Positions 9,855-19,455 of a stretch of 64,000 bases of DNA are shown in pieces; position 1 is the stretch's first letter, and every line of letters starts with the position of its first letter. The position numbers and the translations under genes are program-made. Below the pieces are notes generated by a model. The model saw only the letters and a list, made by a program, of their open reading frames with translations, was not told where the DNA came from and searched no databases. The stretch comes from Actinobacteria bacterium OV320 (GTDB lineage Bacteria > Actinomycetota > Actinomycetes > Streptomycetales > Streptomycetaceae), in the NCBI GenBank assembly GCA_001298545.1, contig LJCX01000010.1:124001-188000 (forward strand). Direction: 5' to 3'.

Positions 9855-9888
9855 GAGCAGCCCGTGTCTCATGAGACACGGGCTGCTC
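9855..9888. repeat. Perfect 34-bp palindrome
   Basis: Seventeen bases starting GAGCAGCCCGTG are followed immediately by their exact reverse complement. As RNA it would form a stable stem with a tight CATG turn and could act as a bidirectional terminator; as DNA it could be a protein-binding or cruciform site. Confidence 0.75.
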
Positions 9889-10044
9889 GATATGGATCGG
9901 GGTGCCCGTGAGCGTCTCGGCTTCGCCGCCCGGCAGGGGAGAGATGGTCAGCCCCTCACGAGTTCGTGACCGGAGAAGCCATGCCGTCCCGATGTCCACG
10001 GGCGGACGTCGGGAATAGACCATCTACGAACGCGTAACATGATA

Positions 10045-10080
10045 AGCGTCATTTGTTAAGATTTTTCATGTGTTGACGCT
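10045..10080 (+). promoter_or_regulatory. Inverted repeat upstream of PP2C gene
   Basis: AGCGTCA and TGACGCT are separated by 22 bp of AT-rich sequence, about 55 bp before the PP2C start. It is a plausible promoter/operator region; no clear -35/-10 pair can be assigned. Confidence 0.35.
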
Positions 10081-10133
10081 CGCTGTGGTGAATCGCAGGC
10101 TGGTAGGTGGGGCGGGTGAAAGGGGCTGCGGCC

Positions 10134-11360
10134 GTGAGTGGTGGGCAGCGTGGACTTCCCCGGTTGCTGACGGCGGCAGAGATGGCGGCGCCGGTGGACG
10201 CTGTCGACGTGATTGCGGAGGACCTGCGGCGGCGCTTCAAGGCCGTGATGGTTTCTTTCCTCATCGTGGACCTGACGGGTAAAGCGGTGGCGCGGCTGTC
10301 CAGCTCTCCTGCGGAGGGTGAGTGGGAGGCGGAGCGGATCCCCTTGTTCGGCAGCGTCTACGAGGAGGTGATCCGTACCCAACGGCTGTACCAGGAGCCG
10401 GCCGGTCAGGGACAGCGGGTGATCGTGCCGGTCACCAACCGGGGGGATGCGATCGGACTGCTGGAACTGCTCCTGCCGACCGACCCCGGCGAGGACGTCC
10501 TTGATGAGGTCGGGGAAGCCGCCCACATCCTGGCCTATGTCGTGATCGCCAACGGGCGTTTCACCGACCTCTACACGTGGGGCAAACGCTCCAGGCCTCC
10601 CACCCTGGCAGCAGAAATCCAGTACCAGCTGCTGCCCCCGGCACTGTCGTGCGAGGCCGCACAGTTCACCCTGTGCGGGAGTCTGGAGCCCTCCGAAGGC
10701 CTCAGCGGCGACACGTTCGACTACACCCTGGACCGTGGCACCCTCCATGTCTCGGTGACCGACCCCATGGGCCACGACATCGATGCCGCTCTGGCCGCCA
10801 CGGTCCTGGTGAGCGCCCTGCGCGGCGCCCGCCGCGCAGGAGCCGGCCTGGCGGAACAGGCCCACCGGGCCGACCAGGCACTGGCCGGCCACGGCCACGG
10901 TCATGCCACCGGGCAGCTGCTGCGCATCGACCTCCATACCGGCCAGGCCCAGTTCGTCAACGCCGGTCATCCCTGGCCACTGCGCATGCGCGAGGGGGCG
11001 GTGGAGGTGGTCACCTGCGAGGTGGACCATCCCTTCGGGCTGTCCGAGTTCGCGACGCTTCCGTACCGCGTTCAGGACCTCGATCTGCGCCGTGGTGACC
11101 GTCTGCTCATGTTCACCGACGGCATGGTCGAACGGCACGGGGAGAAGGTCGACCTGCCCGCCCTGCTGGAGCGCACCCGGGACCTGCACCCGCGGGAGAC
11201 CGCGTTGATGCTGACGTCCGCTGTCAGGGACGCCGCCGCCGGCCGGCTCGAGGACGATGCCACCGTGATGTGCCTGGACTGGCACGGTCCCCAGGAGACA
11301 CACCGGCACGTCAGCTCCGGCGCTGACACTCGTCAGGCTTCGGCCCGCCGCACAGAATAG
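10134..11360 (+). CDS. GAF/SpoIIE-type PP2C serine phosphatase
   Basis: A 408-residue protein with an N-terminal GAF-like sensory region (about residues 15-155) and a C-terminal SpoIIE/RsbU-type phosphatase domain (about residues 180-390). The catalytic part shows the usual landmarks [33 protein letters not shown] and [10 protein letters not shown], with DDATVMCL at the end supplying the last metal-binding Asp. The motif before FDY is SGDTF rather than the usual GGDWY. It should dephosphorylate an anti-sigma-factor antagonist or similar phosphoserine protein. GTG 10134 is chosen because AAAGGGG lies 8 nt upstream. No STAS or anti-sigma gene is adjacent. Confidence 0.85.
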   Translation: MSGGQRGLPRLLTAAEMAAPVDAVDVIAEDLRRRFKAVMVSFLIVDLTGKAVARLSSSPAEGEWEAERIPLFGSVYEEVIRTQRLYQEPAGQGQRVIVPVTNRGDAIGLLELLLPTDPGEDVLDEVGEAAHILAYVVIANGRFTDLYTWGKRSRPPTLAAEIQYQLLPPALSCEAAQFTLCGSLEPSEGLSGDTFDYTLDRGTLHVSVTDPMGHDIDAALAATVLVSALRGARRAGAGLAEQAHRADQALAGHGHGHATGQLLRIDLHTGQAQFVNAGHPWPLRMREGAVEVVTCEVDHPFGLSEFATLPYRVQDLDLRRGDRLLMFTDGMVERHGEKVDLPALLERTRDLHPRETALMLTSAVRDAAAGRLEDDATVMCLDWHGPQETHRHVSSGADTRQASARRTE

Positions 11361-11637
11361 CGGCCTTGACCAGGGCGCATGGACGGTGCCAGGCGGCTGG
11401 TGACCAGCTCTCGCGTCGCGCCTCTCCCTGGGAGCCTGAGCTCTCGCCCTTCCCCAGCGGCTACGGGATCCACCTGAATGAGACATCACAAGATGTCTGG
11501 AGAACCGTCCCCGTTCGGTTCATCAGCACGGCATGACCGCGGTGCGCCCGGAGGCCCGGACGGCCGACCACGGTACTGGGGTGGTGCCGGGGCCATCACC
11601 CGGCTCGGCAGCGACCGGTCGCACGCGGGGCGGCGGC

Positions 11638-13998
11638 TTACTGGCGGGCCATGTCCATGCGCATTTCGCTCTCCGTGTCGACGATGAGGTCGCCGGACAG
11701 GTCGACGGTGACGCTGTGGAGGGTGCCGGTGAAGTGGAATGGCGCCTGGTAGTCGGGGGTGACGGCAGACCCGGGGTTGGCGCCGCAGGCCATGCCGCCC
11801 GGGTTGACGGCGATCGGGGTGGTGACCGGCATGTCGCTCTGCCCGACGAGGCGGCCGTCGATGTAGAGCTGGGCGCGGCCGGGTGCGCCCTTGCCGTGGG
11901 TGATGTCCGGGGCGCCGGTGGGCTCGAACTCGAAACGCAGCGCGTGCCGCCCCTCGGGCAGGCTCTCGCTGGAGACCACGTGGTGCATGGCCCGCTGGAC
12001 GAAGTTGTGCGCGTAGTGCAGGTGGCCGTCCTTGACGTAGAGCGACCAGCCGCCGGCGTTGGTGCCCTGGCAGAGCAGGACGCCCTGCGCGCCGCCGGGC
12101 GGGATCTCGACGTCGGCGGTGACGCTGTGCGGGCGGTTGAGGACCCGGGGCGCGACCGCGGCGGGCACGGCCTGGGTACCGGAACGGAAGGTGTAGCTGG
12201 TGCGGTTCTCGGTGATCTGCGGGCGCTCGGTCATGATGCGCTGCAGGACGCTGCCGTCGATCGGCAGCACGTTGTACTTGCCCGCTTCCACGTACCACAG
12301 TGCGATCATCTCGATGAGTTTGCTGCGGTGGTCCTGGGCGAGGTTCTTGGTCTCGGCGATGTCCCCGTCGACGCGGTAGAGCTCCCAGTGGTGGGCGTCG
12401 AGGTCGTCGAGGTCCGCCATCGTGATCGGAGTACCGAAGGGCCGCTCGGCCTCCTCGAATGAGGGGCCAGGCCAGGGGCAGACCGCGCGCCACCCGTCAT
12501 GGTCGATCGCCCGGTGCCCGAGCATCTCGTAGTACTGGGTGCGGTGGCGGCTCGCTGCGTCGGCGTCGTCGAAAGTGTGTGCGAAGCTGACGCCGTGCAG
12601 GGGCGACTGGGTGACGCCCCGAATGGTCGCGGGCCGCTCGATGCCGAGCACGTCCAAGACGGTGGGGACCATGTCGATGATGTGTGCGAACTGGTCGCGG
12701 ATCTCACCGCGGGCCCGGATGCCGTCGGGCCAGTGGACGAGGAACGGGTCGCTGACGCCGCCGCGGTAGGTCTCCCGCTTCCACCGGCGGAACGGTGTGT
12801 TGCCCGCCCACGTCCAGCCCCACGGGTAGTGGTTGAACGTGGTCGGGCCACCGAGCTCGTCGATCCGCGCCAGGCTTTCCTCCAGCGTCTCGGGCGCGTT
12901 GTTGAAGAACTGCATCTCGTTGGTGGTGCCGGTCACCCCGCCCTCGGCGCTCGCCCCGTTGTCGGACACCAGCATGATCAGCGTGTTGTCGAACTCGCCG
13001 GTCTCCTTCAGGAAGGCCAGCAGCCGCCCGAGGTGGTGGTCGGTGTGGGAAAGAAATCCTGCGTAGACCTCCATCAAACGCGCGGCAAGCCGCCTTGCCT
13101 CCGCAGACAGCGACTCCCACGCAGGCACGTCGGGATCGCGCGGGGACAACTGCGCGTCGGAGGGCACGACGCCGAGCTGCTTCTGCCGCGCGAAGGTCTG
13201 CTCACGGTAGGCGTCCCAGCCGTCGTCGAACCGCCCCCGGTAACGGTCGGCCCACTCCTGCGGCACATGGTGCGGGGCATGCGTCGCACCGGGGCACAAG
13301 TTCAGGAAGAACGGCTTGTCCGGGGCGACCTGCTTGGCGTCGGCGATGAACGACATCGCCCGCTCGACGAGGTCCTCCGTCAGGTGGTAGCCCTCCTCCG
13401 GCGTAGCCGGCGGCTCGACCTGGTGGTTGTCGTACACCAGGTCCGGATACCACTGGCTCGTGTCGCCGCCCAGGAACCCGTAGAACCGCTCGAAGCCCCG
13501 TCCCAGCGGCCACCGGTCGTACGGGCCCGCCGCCGACTCCTGCTCCGAGGGCATCAGGTGCCACTTGCCGACCATGTACGTGTTGTAGCCGTGCTGCAGC
13601 AGCATCTCCGACAGGAACCCGTTCTCGAACGGGATCTGCCCGTTGTAGCCCGGGTAGCCGGTGGCCAGCTCCGTGATTGCCGCCATGCCGTTGGCGTGGT
13701 GGTTGCGGCCCGTGATGATGCAGGAGCGCGACGGCGAGCACAGTGCGGTGGTGTGCATGTTGCTGTACAGCAGGCCGCCCGCGGCAAGCGCGTCCAGATT
13801 CGGCGTCTCGATCGGACTGCCGTAGCAGCCCAGCTGCCCGAACCCCGTGTCGTCGAACACGATGAACAGCACGTTCGGTGCACCGGCCCCCGCCCGCAAC
13901 GGCTGCGGCCACGCCGGACTCGACTCATCGGTCGTCCGGCCGATCACTCCCGGAAATCCCTGCCCCGGCCTGTACTCACTCCATGACGACTGCGTCAT
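11638..13998 (-). CDS. Arylsulfatase
   Basis: A 786-residue sulfatase of the alkaline phosphatase-like fold. Metal ligands are visible near the N-terminus (FDDTGFGQLG) and the formylglycine motif CSPSR lies at about residue 87, with GKWHL, TDHHLG and SDNGAS downstream. After the catalytic part (to about residue 580) a beta-rich C-terminal domain follows (GGWSLYVKDG, YIDGRLVGQSD), resembling sugar-binding lectin-like domains in long bacterial arylsulfatases. ATG 13998 has a GGGAGG site. No signal peptide is seen, so a cytoplasmic enzyme is likely, matured by a formylglycine-generating enzyme encoded elsewhere. The physiological sulfate ester is unknown. Confidence 0.9.
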   Translation of the reverse strand: MTQSSWSEYRPGQGFPGVIGRTTDESSPAWPQPLRAGAGAPNVLFIVFDDTGFGQLGCYGSPIETPNLDALAAGGLLYSNMHTTALCSPSRSCIITGRNHHANGMAAITELATGYPGYNGQIPFENGFLSEMLLQHGYNTYMVGKWHLMPSEQESAAGPYDRWPLGRGFERFYGFLGGDTSQWYPDLVYDNHQVEPPATPEEGYHLTEDLVERAMSFIADAKQVAPDKPFFLNLCPGATHAPHHVPQEWADRYRGRFDDGWDAYREQTFARQKQLGVVPSDAQLSPRDPDVPAWESLSAEARRLAARLMEVYAGFLSHTDHHLGRLLAFLKETGEFDNTLIMLVSDNGASAEGGVTGTTNEMQFFNNAPETLEESLARIDELGGPTTFNHYPWGWTWAGNTPFRRWKRETYRGGVSDPFLVHWPDGIRARGEIRDQFAHIIDMVPTVLDVLGIERPATIRGVTQSPLHGVSFAHTFDDADAASRHRTQYYEMLGHRAIDHDGWRAVCPWPGPSFEEAERPFGTPITMADLDDLDAHHWELYRVDGDIAETKNLAQDHRSKLIEMIALWYVEAGKYNVLPIDGSVLQRIMTERPQITENRTSYTFRSGTQAVPAAVAPRVLNRPHSVTADVEIPPGGAQGVLLCQGTNAGGWSLYVKDGHLHYAHNFVQRAMHHVVSSESLPEGRHALRFEFEPTGAPDITHGKGAPGRAQLYIDGRLVGQSDMPVTTPIAVNPGGMACGANPGSAVTPDYQAPFHFTGTLHSVTVDLSGDLIVDTESEMRMDMARQ

Positions 13999-14384
13999 CC
14001 GTCTCCCTCCCACCAGCGGCGCGGGCGCCGGTGGTGTGTGTGCGGCTGTGCTGCCTGCTACGACTCCATAGCCCTGCAGCCGACGCGGGATCCCCATCGG
14101 ACGGCCGGGCAGGAGGCCGTGGCCCTGGCAGGGGTCAGACCCGGGCTCCTCCACGCTAGGCCGCCACCACACGCCCAGCGAGCGGGGTGCGCTGTCTGGT
14201 CCCCGCGGCGCGGGTATAGCGCGACGGAGCCCGTGTAGGACTCAGCCGTCGGCTCTGCCCTGTTCCGCCCGAACCGCAGATCTGAAGCCCATGATCAGCG
14301 AGTGGGATGACATCCGAGTCGTCGTCGAGGACGTCCCGTGCCTCCGCCCTGGCGGCAGGAGCACGGGAAACGAGAGCTGCAGCG

Positions 14385-14655
14385 GTGAACCGGCGGCCGC
14401 AGCATCTGACGGCGTGGGAGGAGGAGATCCTCCCGCGCGATCCGTCACTCCCTCCAGGACCGCGGCGAGGCACTGTCCGTGCGGCAGCTGGCGCGGGGGA
14501 TCGGGCTGCGCATCCCGGTGTCGGTGGTCTGTCACCTGGCGAACCTGGAGGAGCGCGGGGCGCTGATCCGTGACGGGCGCAGCTGGCAGAGCTGCCGCAT
14601 GAGCGGCTGGCGAGAGCGGCGCAGCCGTGGCGCGCGCGCTGCGACGCGGCCGTAG
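14385..14655 (+). pseudogene. LexA-like HTH protein, frameshifted
   Basis: From GTG 14385 the frame reads NRRPQHLTAWEEEIL, then must shift by one base at about 14430-14436 to continue as IRHSLQDRGEALSVRQLARG and LEERGALIRDGRSW, ending at TAG 14653. Together these match the LexA-type winged-helix DNA-binding domain (helix, turn, recognition helix, wing) without any protease domain. Removing one C from the run before GCGCGATC would restore an intact frame of about 89 codons. This is either a genuine inactivating insertion or a base-calling error. It lies between the divergent sulfatase gene and the next regulator. Confidence 0.6.
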
Positions 14656-14789
14656 CCGAGCCACCTGTAGAGCGCCGACGGGCCGCTAGGAGCTCTCGGC
14701 CTCGTCGCGGGGGCCACGGCGGCCCGGCCGTACAAAAAGCTGTGGTCCCGGGAACCGGGTGCGGCCGCGCCTCAGGCTCTGGCGTTTGA

Positions 14790-15023
14790 TCTGGTGGACG
14801 CCGGTGGAGAATCCGGTTCCAGTGCCCGCAAGAGCGGGCCCGAGGACGGCTGACCTCATCGTCGGCGTACCCGCGGACCAAACCGGAGGACATCCTGCTG
14901 CCGTGCACGTGCACGTGGCCGGAGCTGGAGCCCCTCGCGGAGTTCGCCACCCGCCTGAATCGGGCCCCGGTGTACGTACGCGACCTCGCCAGCGCCGAGC
15001 CGGTCCGGAGCCCCGTGCTGTGA
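14790..15023 (+). pseudogene. Unidentified coding remnant
   Basis: An open frame with strong third-position GC bias, clearest at its 3' half (PEDILLPCTCTWPELEPLAE and then FATRLNRAPVYVRDL). It begins directly after a TGA and contains no ATG or GTG, so it looks like the 3' end of a decayed gene. I do not recognise the family. Confidence 0.35.
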
Positions 15024-15131
15024 GCCGAGCCTTGAGCCACCGGGCTCCGTTGCGTCGTTCGGGGAGAGCTGCACCGGGCGTGCGGAAGGGTGCGGGCCTT
15101 CTGGTTGCGGCGCCGGGACGGCATGTGTTCG

Positions 15132-16004
15132 TCAGGGTGTCTTCGGGCGCGGGTCGTCCGCCGGTCTGTCGTGTGCCGTGCCGGTGGACTCGGTGTGTGT
15201 GAGTGCGGCGAGGAGCCGCAGTTTCTCGTCGCTGTCGCTGTCCTTGTCGGGGTAGTAGACGACGAGGATGACGTCGTCGATGGGGAGTTTGTCGCGGTGG
15301 AGGCGTAGTTCACCGACGACGGGGTGGTGGACCGTGGTCGTGCCTCCGTCGAGCCTGCGGACGTCATGGCGGGCCCACAGGGTGCGGAACCGCTGACTGG
15401 ACAGTGCGAGTTCTCCGACGAGCTCGACGAAGCGGGGGTTGCCGGTGTCGTCCCCGATGGTGGTGCGAAGGGCGGCGATGAAGTCGGCGGTGGCTTTGGT
15501 CCAGTCCTGGTGGAAGGCTTGTTCCTCAGGGTCGAGGAGGAGGGAACGCAGCCGGTTCAGGCCGGGCCGCAGCCGAGGGGAGAGCGCGATGGCCATGGGA
15601 TTGGAGGCCAGGACATCGAACGCGCGCCCTTCGACGAACGCGGGGATCTGAAGGTGGGCGAGCAGTTCGTGCACCCGCGGCGGCACATGCTCGGGCTGCT
15701 TGCGGCGCGGTGCCCTGAGGCGTGCCGTGGCGAGGCCGAGCAGATACGTCCGTTCGATGTCGTCGAGCTGCAGGACGCGCGCGAGTGAATCGAGGACCTG
15801 CGGTGAGGGGTTCTTGTCACGGCCCCGTTCCAGGCGCAGGTAGTAGTCGGGGCTGATTCCGGCGAGCAGGGCGACTTCCTCACGGCGCAGGCCGGGCACG
15901 CGGCGGTTGCCGCCGGGCGGGAGTCCTGCCTGCGCCGGGGAGATCAGCTCGCGCCGTGCACGAAGGTAACTGCCGAGCCGGTTGCCGGATTCCTCATCCT
16001 TCAT
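15132..16004 (-). CDS. XRE-family regulator, MmyB type
   Basis: A 290-residue regulator with an N-terminal helix-turn-helix (GLRREEVALLAGISPDYYLR, about residues 38-57) and a C-terminal MmyB-like PAS-type ligand-binding domain (AFDVLASNPMAIALSP, then the HPVVGELRLHRDKL strand). ATG 16004 is used; the frame upstream is not conserved-looking. It is divergent from a short-chain dehydrogenase gene, an arrangement very common for this family, and probably controls that gene and itself through the inverted repeat at 16007-16033. Confidence 0.9.
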   Translation of the reverse strand: MKDEESGNRLGSYLRARRELISPAQAGLPPGGNRRVPGLRREEVALLAGISPDYYLRLERGRDKNPSPQVLDSLARVLQLDDIERTYLLGLATARLRAPRRKQPEHVPPRVHELLAHLQIPAFVEGRAFDVLASNPMAIALSPRLRPGLNRLRSLLLDPEEQAFHQDWTKATADFIAALRTTIGDDTGNPRFVELVGELALSSQRFRTLWARHDVRRLDGGTTTVHHPVVGELRLHRDKLPIDDVILVVYYPDKDSDSDEKLRLLAALTHTESTGTAHDRPADDPRPKTP

Positions 16005-16006
16005 AC

Positions 16007-16033
16007 CGACACGGTAATGCGGTGTGCGTGTCG
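16007..16033. promoter_or_regulatory. Operator-like inverted repeat
   Basis: CGACACG (16007-16013) and CGTGTCG (16027-16033) form a 7-bp inverted repeat immediately upstream of the regulator start and 158 bp before the divergent SDR gene. It is a candidate site for the MmyB-type regulator. Confidence 0.4.
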
Positions 16034-16190
16034 CAGAGGGGGCCCCGGCAGGACCAGGGAAGATCGGGGCCCTCCCATGCCGGGCAGCTTCCGTCAAGAC
16101 TGCAGGAGCCCTGTTGTGACAGAGGCAGAGAACATCACAGTCCGCGCCGGGCCTGAACACTGGCGGCGCCCTGAACTGAAGGAAGACCTA

Positions 16191-16952
16191 GTGGATCTCT
16201 CCAACCGCACCGTTCTCATCGTCGGCGGAACCTCGGGTATCGGGCGAGAGCTGGCTCGCCGGTTCGCCGCAGTGGGCAGCACCGTGGCCGTCGGCGGCCG
16301 CAGCCCGGAGGCACTCTCGGAACTCGCCGAAGAAGGCTTCGGCACGTTTGGTATCGATGTCACGGACAGTGTCTCCGTCGAATCCTTTCGTGATGCCGTG
16401 CTCGCCCGCTACCCCGAGCTGGACACCGTGGTGACCATGTCGGGGGTCATGCTCCTGGAGGACCTGCGCGACCCTGCGCACTTCGAGGCGGCACAGACGA
16501 CGATCGACACCAACCTGCTCGGCACCATCCGGGTCATCGACGCCTTCACCCCGCACCTGGTCCAGCGGGGCGCCGGAACTTTCATCACCGTCACCTCCGG
16601 CATCGCCTTCCTGCCGTTCCCGCCCATGCCTAGCTACGCCGCCTCGAAGGCCGCAGTGCACGCCTACTCAGAGGCGCTGCGCGCGCAACTCGACGGCACC
16701 GGCATCGGCGTCGTCGAGCTCGTCCCCCCGGCCGTCGCCACGGCAGGACAGGAAAAGGTGAACCCGCACGCGTTGCCGCTCGACGACTTCGTCACCGAGG
16801 TCGTGCACCTGCTTTCGCAGGACCCCACCCCCGACGAGATCCTCGTGAAACGCGTCCTCACGCACCGCTGGGCCGAGCGCGACGGCACCTACGACGACCT
16901 CGTCGCACAGCGCTCCCAGGCCCTGGCCATGCTCCCCAGCCGCGAAGGCTGA
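16191..16952 (+). CDS. Short-chain dehydrogenase (DltE-like)
   Basis: A 253-residue NAD(P)-dependent SDR. The cofactor motif is GGTSGIGRE (about residues 11-19) and the catalytic Tyr and Lys are in SYAASKAA (about residues 148-155) with Ser in the preceding strand VTSGIA. The substrate loop (VPPAVATAGQEKVNPHALPL) resembles DltE-type SDRs. GTG 16191 is preceded by GAAGGAAG. It is the presumed target of the divergent MmyB-type regulator. The substrate is unknown. Confidence 0.9.
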   Translation: MDLSNRTVLIVGGTSGIGRELARRFAAVGSTVAVGGRSPEALSELAEEGFGTFGIDVTDSVSVESFRDAVLARYPELDTVVTMSGVMLLEDLRDPAHFEAAQTTIDTNLLGTIRVIDAFTPHLVQRGAGTFITVTSGIAFLPFPPMPSYAASKAAVHAYSEALRAQLDGTGIGVVELVPPAVATAGQEKVNPHALPLDDFVTEVVHLLSQDPTPDEILVKRVLTHRWAERDGTYDDLVAQRSQALAMLPSREG

Positions 16953-16976
16953 CGCCGTTTCCCCTGATCGGCGGCC

Positions 16977-17480
16977 TCATCGCTCGATCCCCTCCGGGGA
17001 GAGCTTGAAGTAGCGGCGGACGTTCTCCAGCTTCTTGTGCCCGGACTTCGCCATCAGCATCAGCATCAGCAGCGAGGCACCTTGCTCACCGAGGTGGTCA
17101 GGGCGGAATGGCGGTACTCGTGCAGGTCCCAGCCGGTTCCCGGCCAGCGGCGTGCCTTGCTGCGGGCGCCCTTCGCCCTGACGGGACAACGGCGCGCGGA
17201 GAGGTCCAGATCCTCGATGTTCACGCCGAGGATCTCCTCCGGCCGCCCGGCGGGCGTTCCAGACTGTGACCGCCGCGGCGCCCCACAGCACTTCCAGGGC
17301 CTCGCCGATCTCGTCGTCCGCGACCGACTCCAGCCGGCGGCACCATCAATCCGCTCGGCGGTCTTGCCGACGCCGGTCGCGTAGCTGCGGACCGTGTTCG
17401 GGTTGCGGACCGTGTTCGGGTTGCGGAGCGAGACGAGGACGCGTCGGCCGCCGCGCACGTCCCAGCACAAGCGACGCTGC
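16977..17480 (-). pseudogene. Tyrosine recombinase (integrase) remnant
   Basis: Read on the minus strand, the piece starts with [19 protein letters not shown] (core-binding domain), shifts frame to [16 protein letters not shown], then to [20 protein letters not shown] and [12 protein letters not shown], and ends [19 protein letters not shown]. This is the order of a phage-type integrase, but the segment between the first catalytic Arg region and the HEYRH box is deleted and at least two frameshifts occur. A GCGGACCGTGTTCGGGTT unit is duplicated in tandem at about 17386-17421. It should be inactive. Confidence 0.7.
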
Positions 17481-17532
17481 CCTCTGCTCGCGGGTGTCTT
17501 CGGGCCGTCACCACCGCCGCGCGGCAAGCAGC

Positions 17533-18354
17533 TCAGGCTGATGGGAAACCAGCTGTGAGACAGGCCAACAGCTGGGCCGGCGCGTCTTCCTGGAGAAGGT
17601 GGCCGGCACCCTCGATCCAGTGCAGCTCCGCGTGCGGAACGCGTTCGTGCAGCCACTCGGCGTACTTCGGAGGGAGAATGCGGTCCTCGCGGCCCCAGAC
17701 GAGCCGTACCGGAATCGACATGCCGCCCAGCAAGTGCTCGTACGCGACTGTGTCCGCCTGCCTGATCTGGCTGTACTGACGGTAGAACGCCGCTTGCCCT
17801 GCCTCCCCCCGCCACGGTGCGAGGAACGTGTCGAGGATTCCCGGCCGGAATCCGGCGTGCGTGGCGTGCCGCAGGTGGCTGGCGACCAGGGCTTCGTGCG
17901 CGTAGCCCGGAAGCTTGCGGAAGACCTCCTCGTGCTCCAGGAAGAGCTGGAAGAGCCCTCGCTCCCACTCGCCGCCGCTCACCGCGTCGAAGAGCGTCAG
18001 GTCCCGGTAGCTCCTCTCCTCCAACAGCAAGGTCCGAAGCGCCACCGCCCCGCCGATGTCGTGAGCCACGACGCTGGGGCGGGGCAGCTCCCAGTGGTCG
18101 AGGAGCTGGGCGAAGTTCCTTGCGTGAGCCGCCAGGCTCAGGTCCTGGCCCTCGCGCTGGTCCGACTGGCCGAAGCCGAGATGGTCGAAGAAGAAGACCT
18201 TGCGGGTAAGGGCGAGCGCTGGAGCGATGTCGCGCCAGAGGAAGGAGGAGTACGGCGTGCCGTGCACCAGTACGAGTGGGTCTCCGCTACCGAGGGTCCC
18301 CCACCGCACGACCCCTTCAGGGGTCTCGAATCCCTCGTCAAGTGTCCAGTCCAC
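17533..18354 (-). CDS. Alpha/beta hydrolase with Asp nucleophile
   Basis: A 273-residue alpha/beta hydrolase. The oxyanion HGTP motif (about residue 33) and the nucleophile elbow VVAHDIGG (Asp rather than Ser) point to the haloalkane dehalogenase/epoxide hydrolase-like subgroup. The acid is likely in WGREDRILP and the catalytic His in [13 protein letters not shown] 18354 has an AGGAG site 8 nt upstream; a longer frame starts at 18396. It stands alone between the integrase remnant and a gene-poor stretch. Dehalogenase, epoxide hydrolase or another C-O/C-X bond hydrolase are all possible. Confidence 0.85.
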   Translation of the reverse strand: MDWTLDEGFETPEGVVRWGTLGSGDPLVLVHGTPYSSFLWRDIAPALALTRKVFFFDHLGFGQSDQREGQDLSLAAHARNFAQLLDHWELPRPSVVAHDIGGAVALRTLLLEERSYRDLTLFDAVSGGEWERGLFQLFLEHEEVFRKLPGYAHEALVASHLRHATHAGFRPGILDTFLAPWRGEAGQAAFYRQYSQIRQADTVAYEHLLGGMSIPVRLVWGREDRILPPKYAEWLHERVPHAELHWIEGAGHLLQEDAPAQLLACLTAGFPSA

Positions 18355-19206
18355 CGCTGTTCTCCTCTTCTGTCTCGTGAACACCGCCTTCCACACGGAG
18401 GGTGCTTCGACGCCTCATCAGCAAGAATTTGACGCACCCGCAGTCCTCGGGCTCATCAGCGTCACCTCCGGGCGGGCAGCACGGTTGCCGACTGCGCCCG
18501 CGGCCGACAGCCCTCGTGCAATCCGGCTGGTGGCCGAAGCGCCCGACGATCGCGTCCCCGACGAGTCCGGCCCCGGCGTCATCGGCCGCGCCTCGTGCTT
18601 CCACGCGAGCGAGTGCAGCCGGCCGGTGTGAGGTGCAGTTGTGGCTGGGGTCCGGTGGTTCGAGGAGAGTGCTTTCAGCCTCTGCTGAAGTCCTCGCGCG
18701 TACGCACCGCGCTTTGGTGATCCTTGCATTCCGTTCGCGGGGCGTCTCCCACAACCGGCCATGCCCGGTGGGCCTGGAGGGCGAGGCTCATCAGGGGCAT
18801 GAGCAGGTGCACGTCCGTTTCGCCGTCAAGGCGCAGCGTCAGCCAGTGCGAGCCGGGAACCAGCCGGATCGCGGCGGATTCCCTGAACTCAGCTGACCGC
18901 ACATTCGCCAGGAGATGATGAACCCGTAACCGGGCCGCATCGCACGAATGTCCGGGGAGCGTGGGGCTGGCCTGCTACTGCCGATCCCGATGCACCAGCC
19001 GAAGCGCAGACGCCGACAATCCGTCCCCGGCGCGCCGGGAACACGTCGAGGCACCGAGGCCGCAGCCACTCACGGCTGCTCCTGTTGCCGCACGGCCTCA
19101 CTTCAGAAGGAGGCTTCAGCGTGACCTTCGGCGCGCTGCGCAGTTGTCGGGTTGATCAAGTCGGGCGGACGTGGTCCGCCCCCGACCGCGACGATATGGA
19201 GCACAG
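18355..19206. other. Gene-poor stretch
   Basis: No gene is convincing here except a possible short minus-strand coding piece at 18675-18902. Neither terminators nor repeats stand out. The segment probably holds decayed DNA. Confidence 0.4.
18675..18902 (-). CDS. Possible small protein, unknown
   Basis: A 75-codon frame with GC-rich third positions in its first 45 codons (IRLVPGSHWLTLRLDGE, then DVHLLMPLMSLALQAHR). The rest looks non-coding, so it may be a remnant of a longer gene. The family is not recognised and no ribosome site stands out. Confidence 0.25.
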   Translation of the reverse strand: MRSAEFRESAAIRLVPGSHWLTLRLDGETDVHLLMPLMSLALQAHRAWPVVGDAPRTECKDHQSAVRTREDFSRG

Positions 19207-19455
19207 ATGATCGCCCCCATGACCCGTTGGCGGACTGCGGTACGCACAACAGCAGTCGTCACACTCACCGCAGGACTTCTCCTCCCGGGCGTCACCAGTG
19301 CCCAAGCTGCCGCCCCCGCCCCGTCCGTCACCTCCTCAGACCCCGTTTCGAGCCTGTTGGGGCAGGTGACCAACGTCCTGGCGAACACCCTCAACGGCAG
19401 TGCCCTGAGGGGTTCCCCGGCCTCAATCCTGCCCAACGGCATCCTCGGCGGCTGA
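19207..19455 (+). CDS. Small secreted protein
   Basis: An 82-residue protein with a clear signal peptide: basic start (MTRWRTAVRTT), hydrophobic core (AVVTLTAGLLLPG) and an AQAAA cleavage region near residue 36. The mature part is about 46 residues, rich in Ser, Leu, Asn and Ala, with no Cys. ATG 19207 is preceded by GGAG at a good distance. The function is unknown; a morphogenetic or cell-surface peptide is possible. Its neighbour downstream is an RHS remnant. Confidence 0.65.
   Translation: MIAPMTRWRTAVRTTAVVTLTAGLLLPGVTSAQAAAPAPSVTSSDPVSSLLGQVTNVLANTLNGSALRGSPASILPNGILGG

Larger units (their letters stand above)
9553..10133. other. Divergent intergenic region with palindromes
   Basis: These 580 bp separate the polyprenyl synthase pair from the PP2C gene. 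They hold a perfect 34-bp palindrome at 9855-9888 and an AT-rich segment at 10035-10080 that is framed by inverted 7-mers (AGCGTCA at 10045-10051 and TGACGCT at 10074-10080). No gene is supported; a minus-strand frame at 9751-10023 lacks recognisable features and runs through the palindrome. Confidence 0.5.

Noticed and set aside
9751..10023. 90-codon minus-strand gene
   Set aside because: It runs through a perfect 34-bp palindrome and shows no domain; more likely intergenic DNA.
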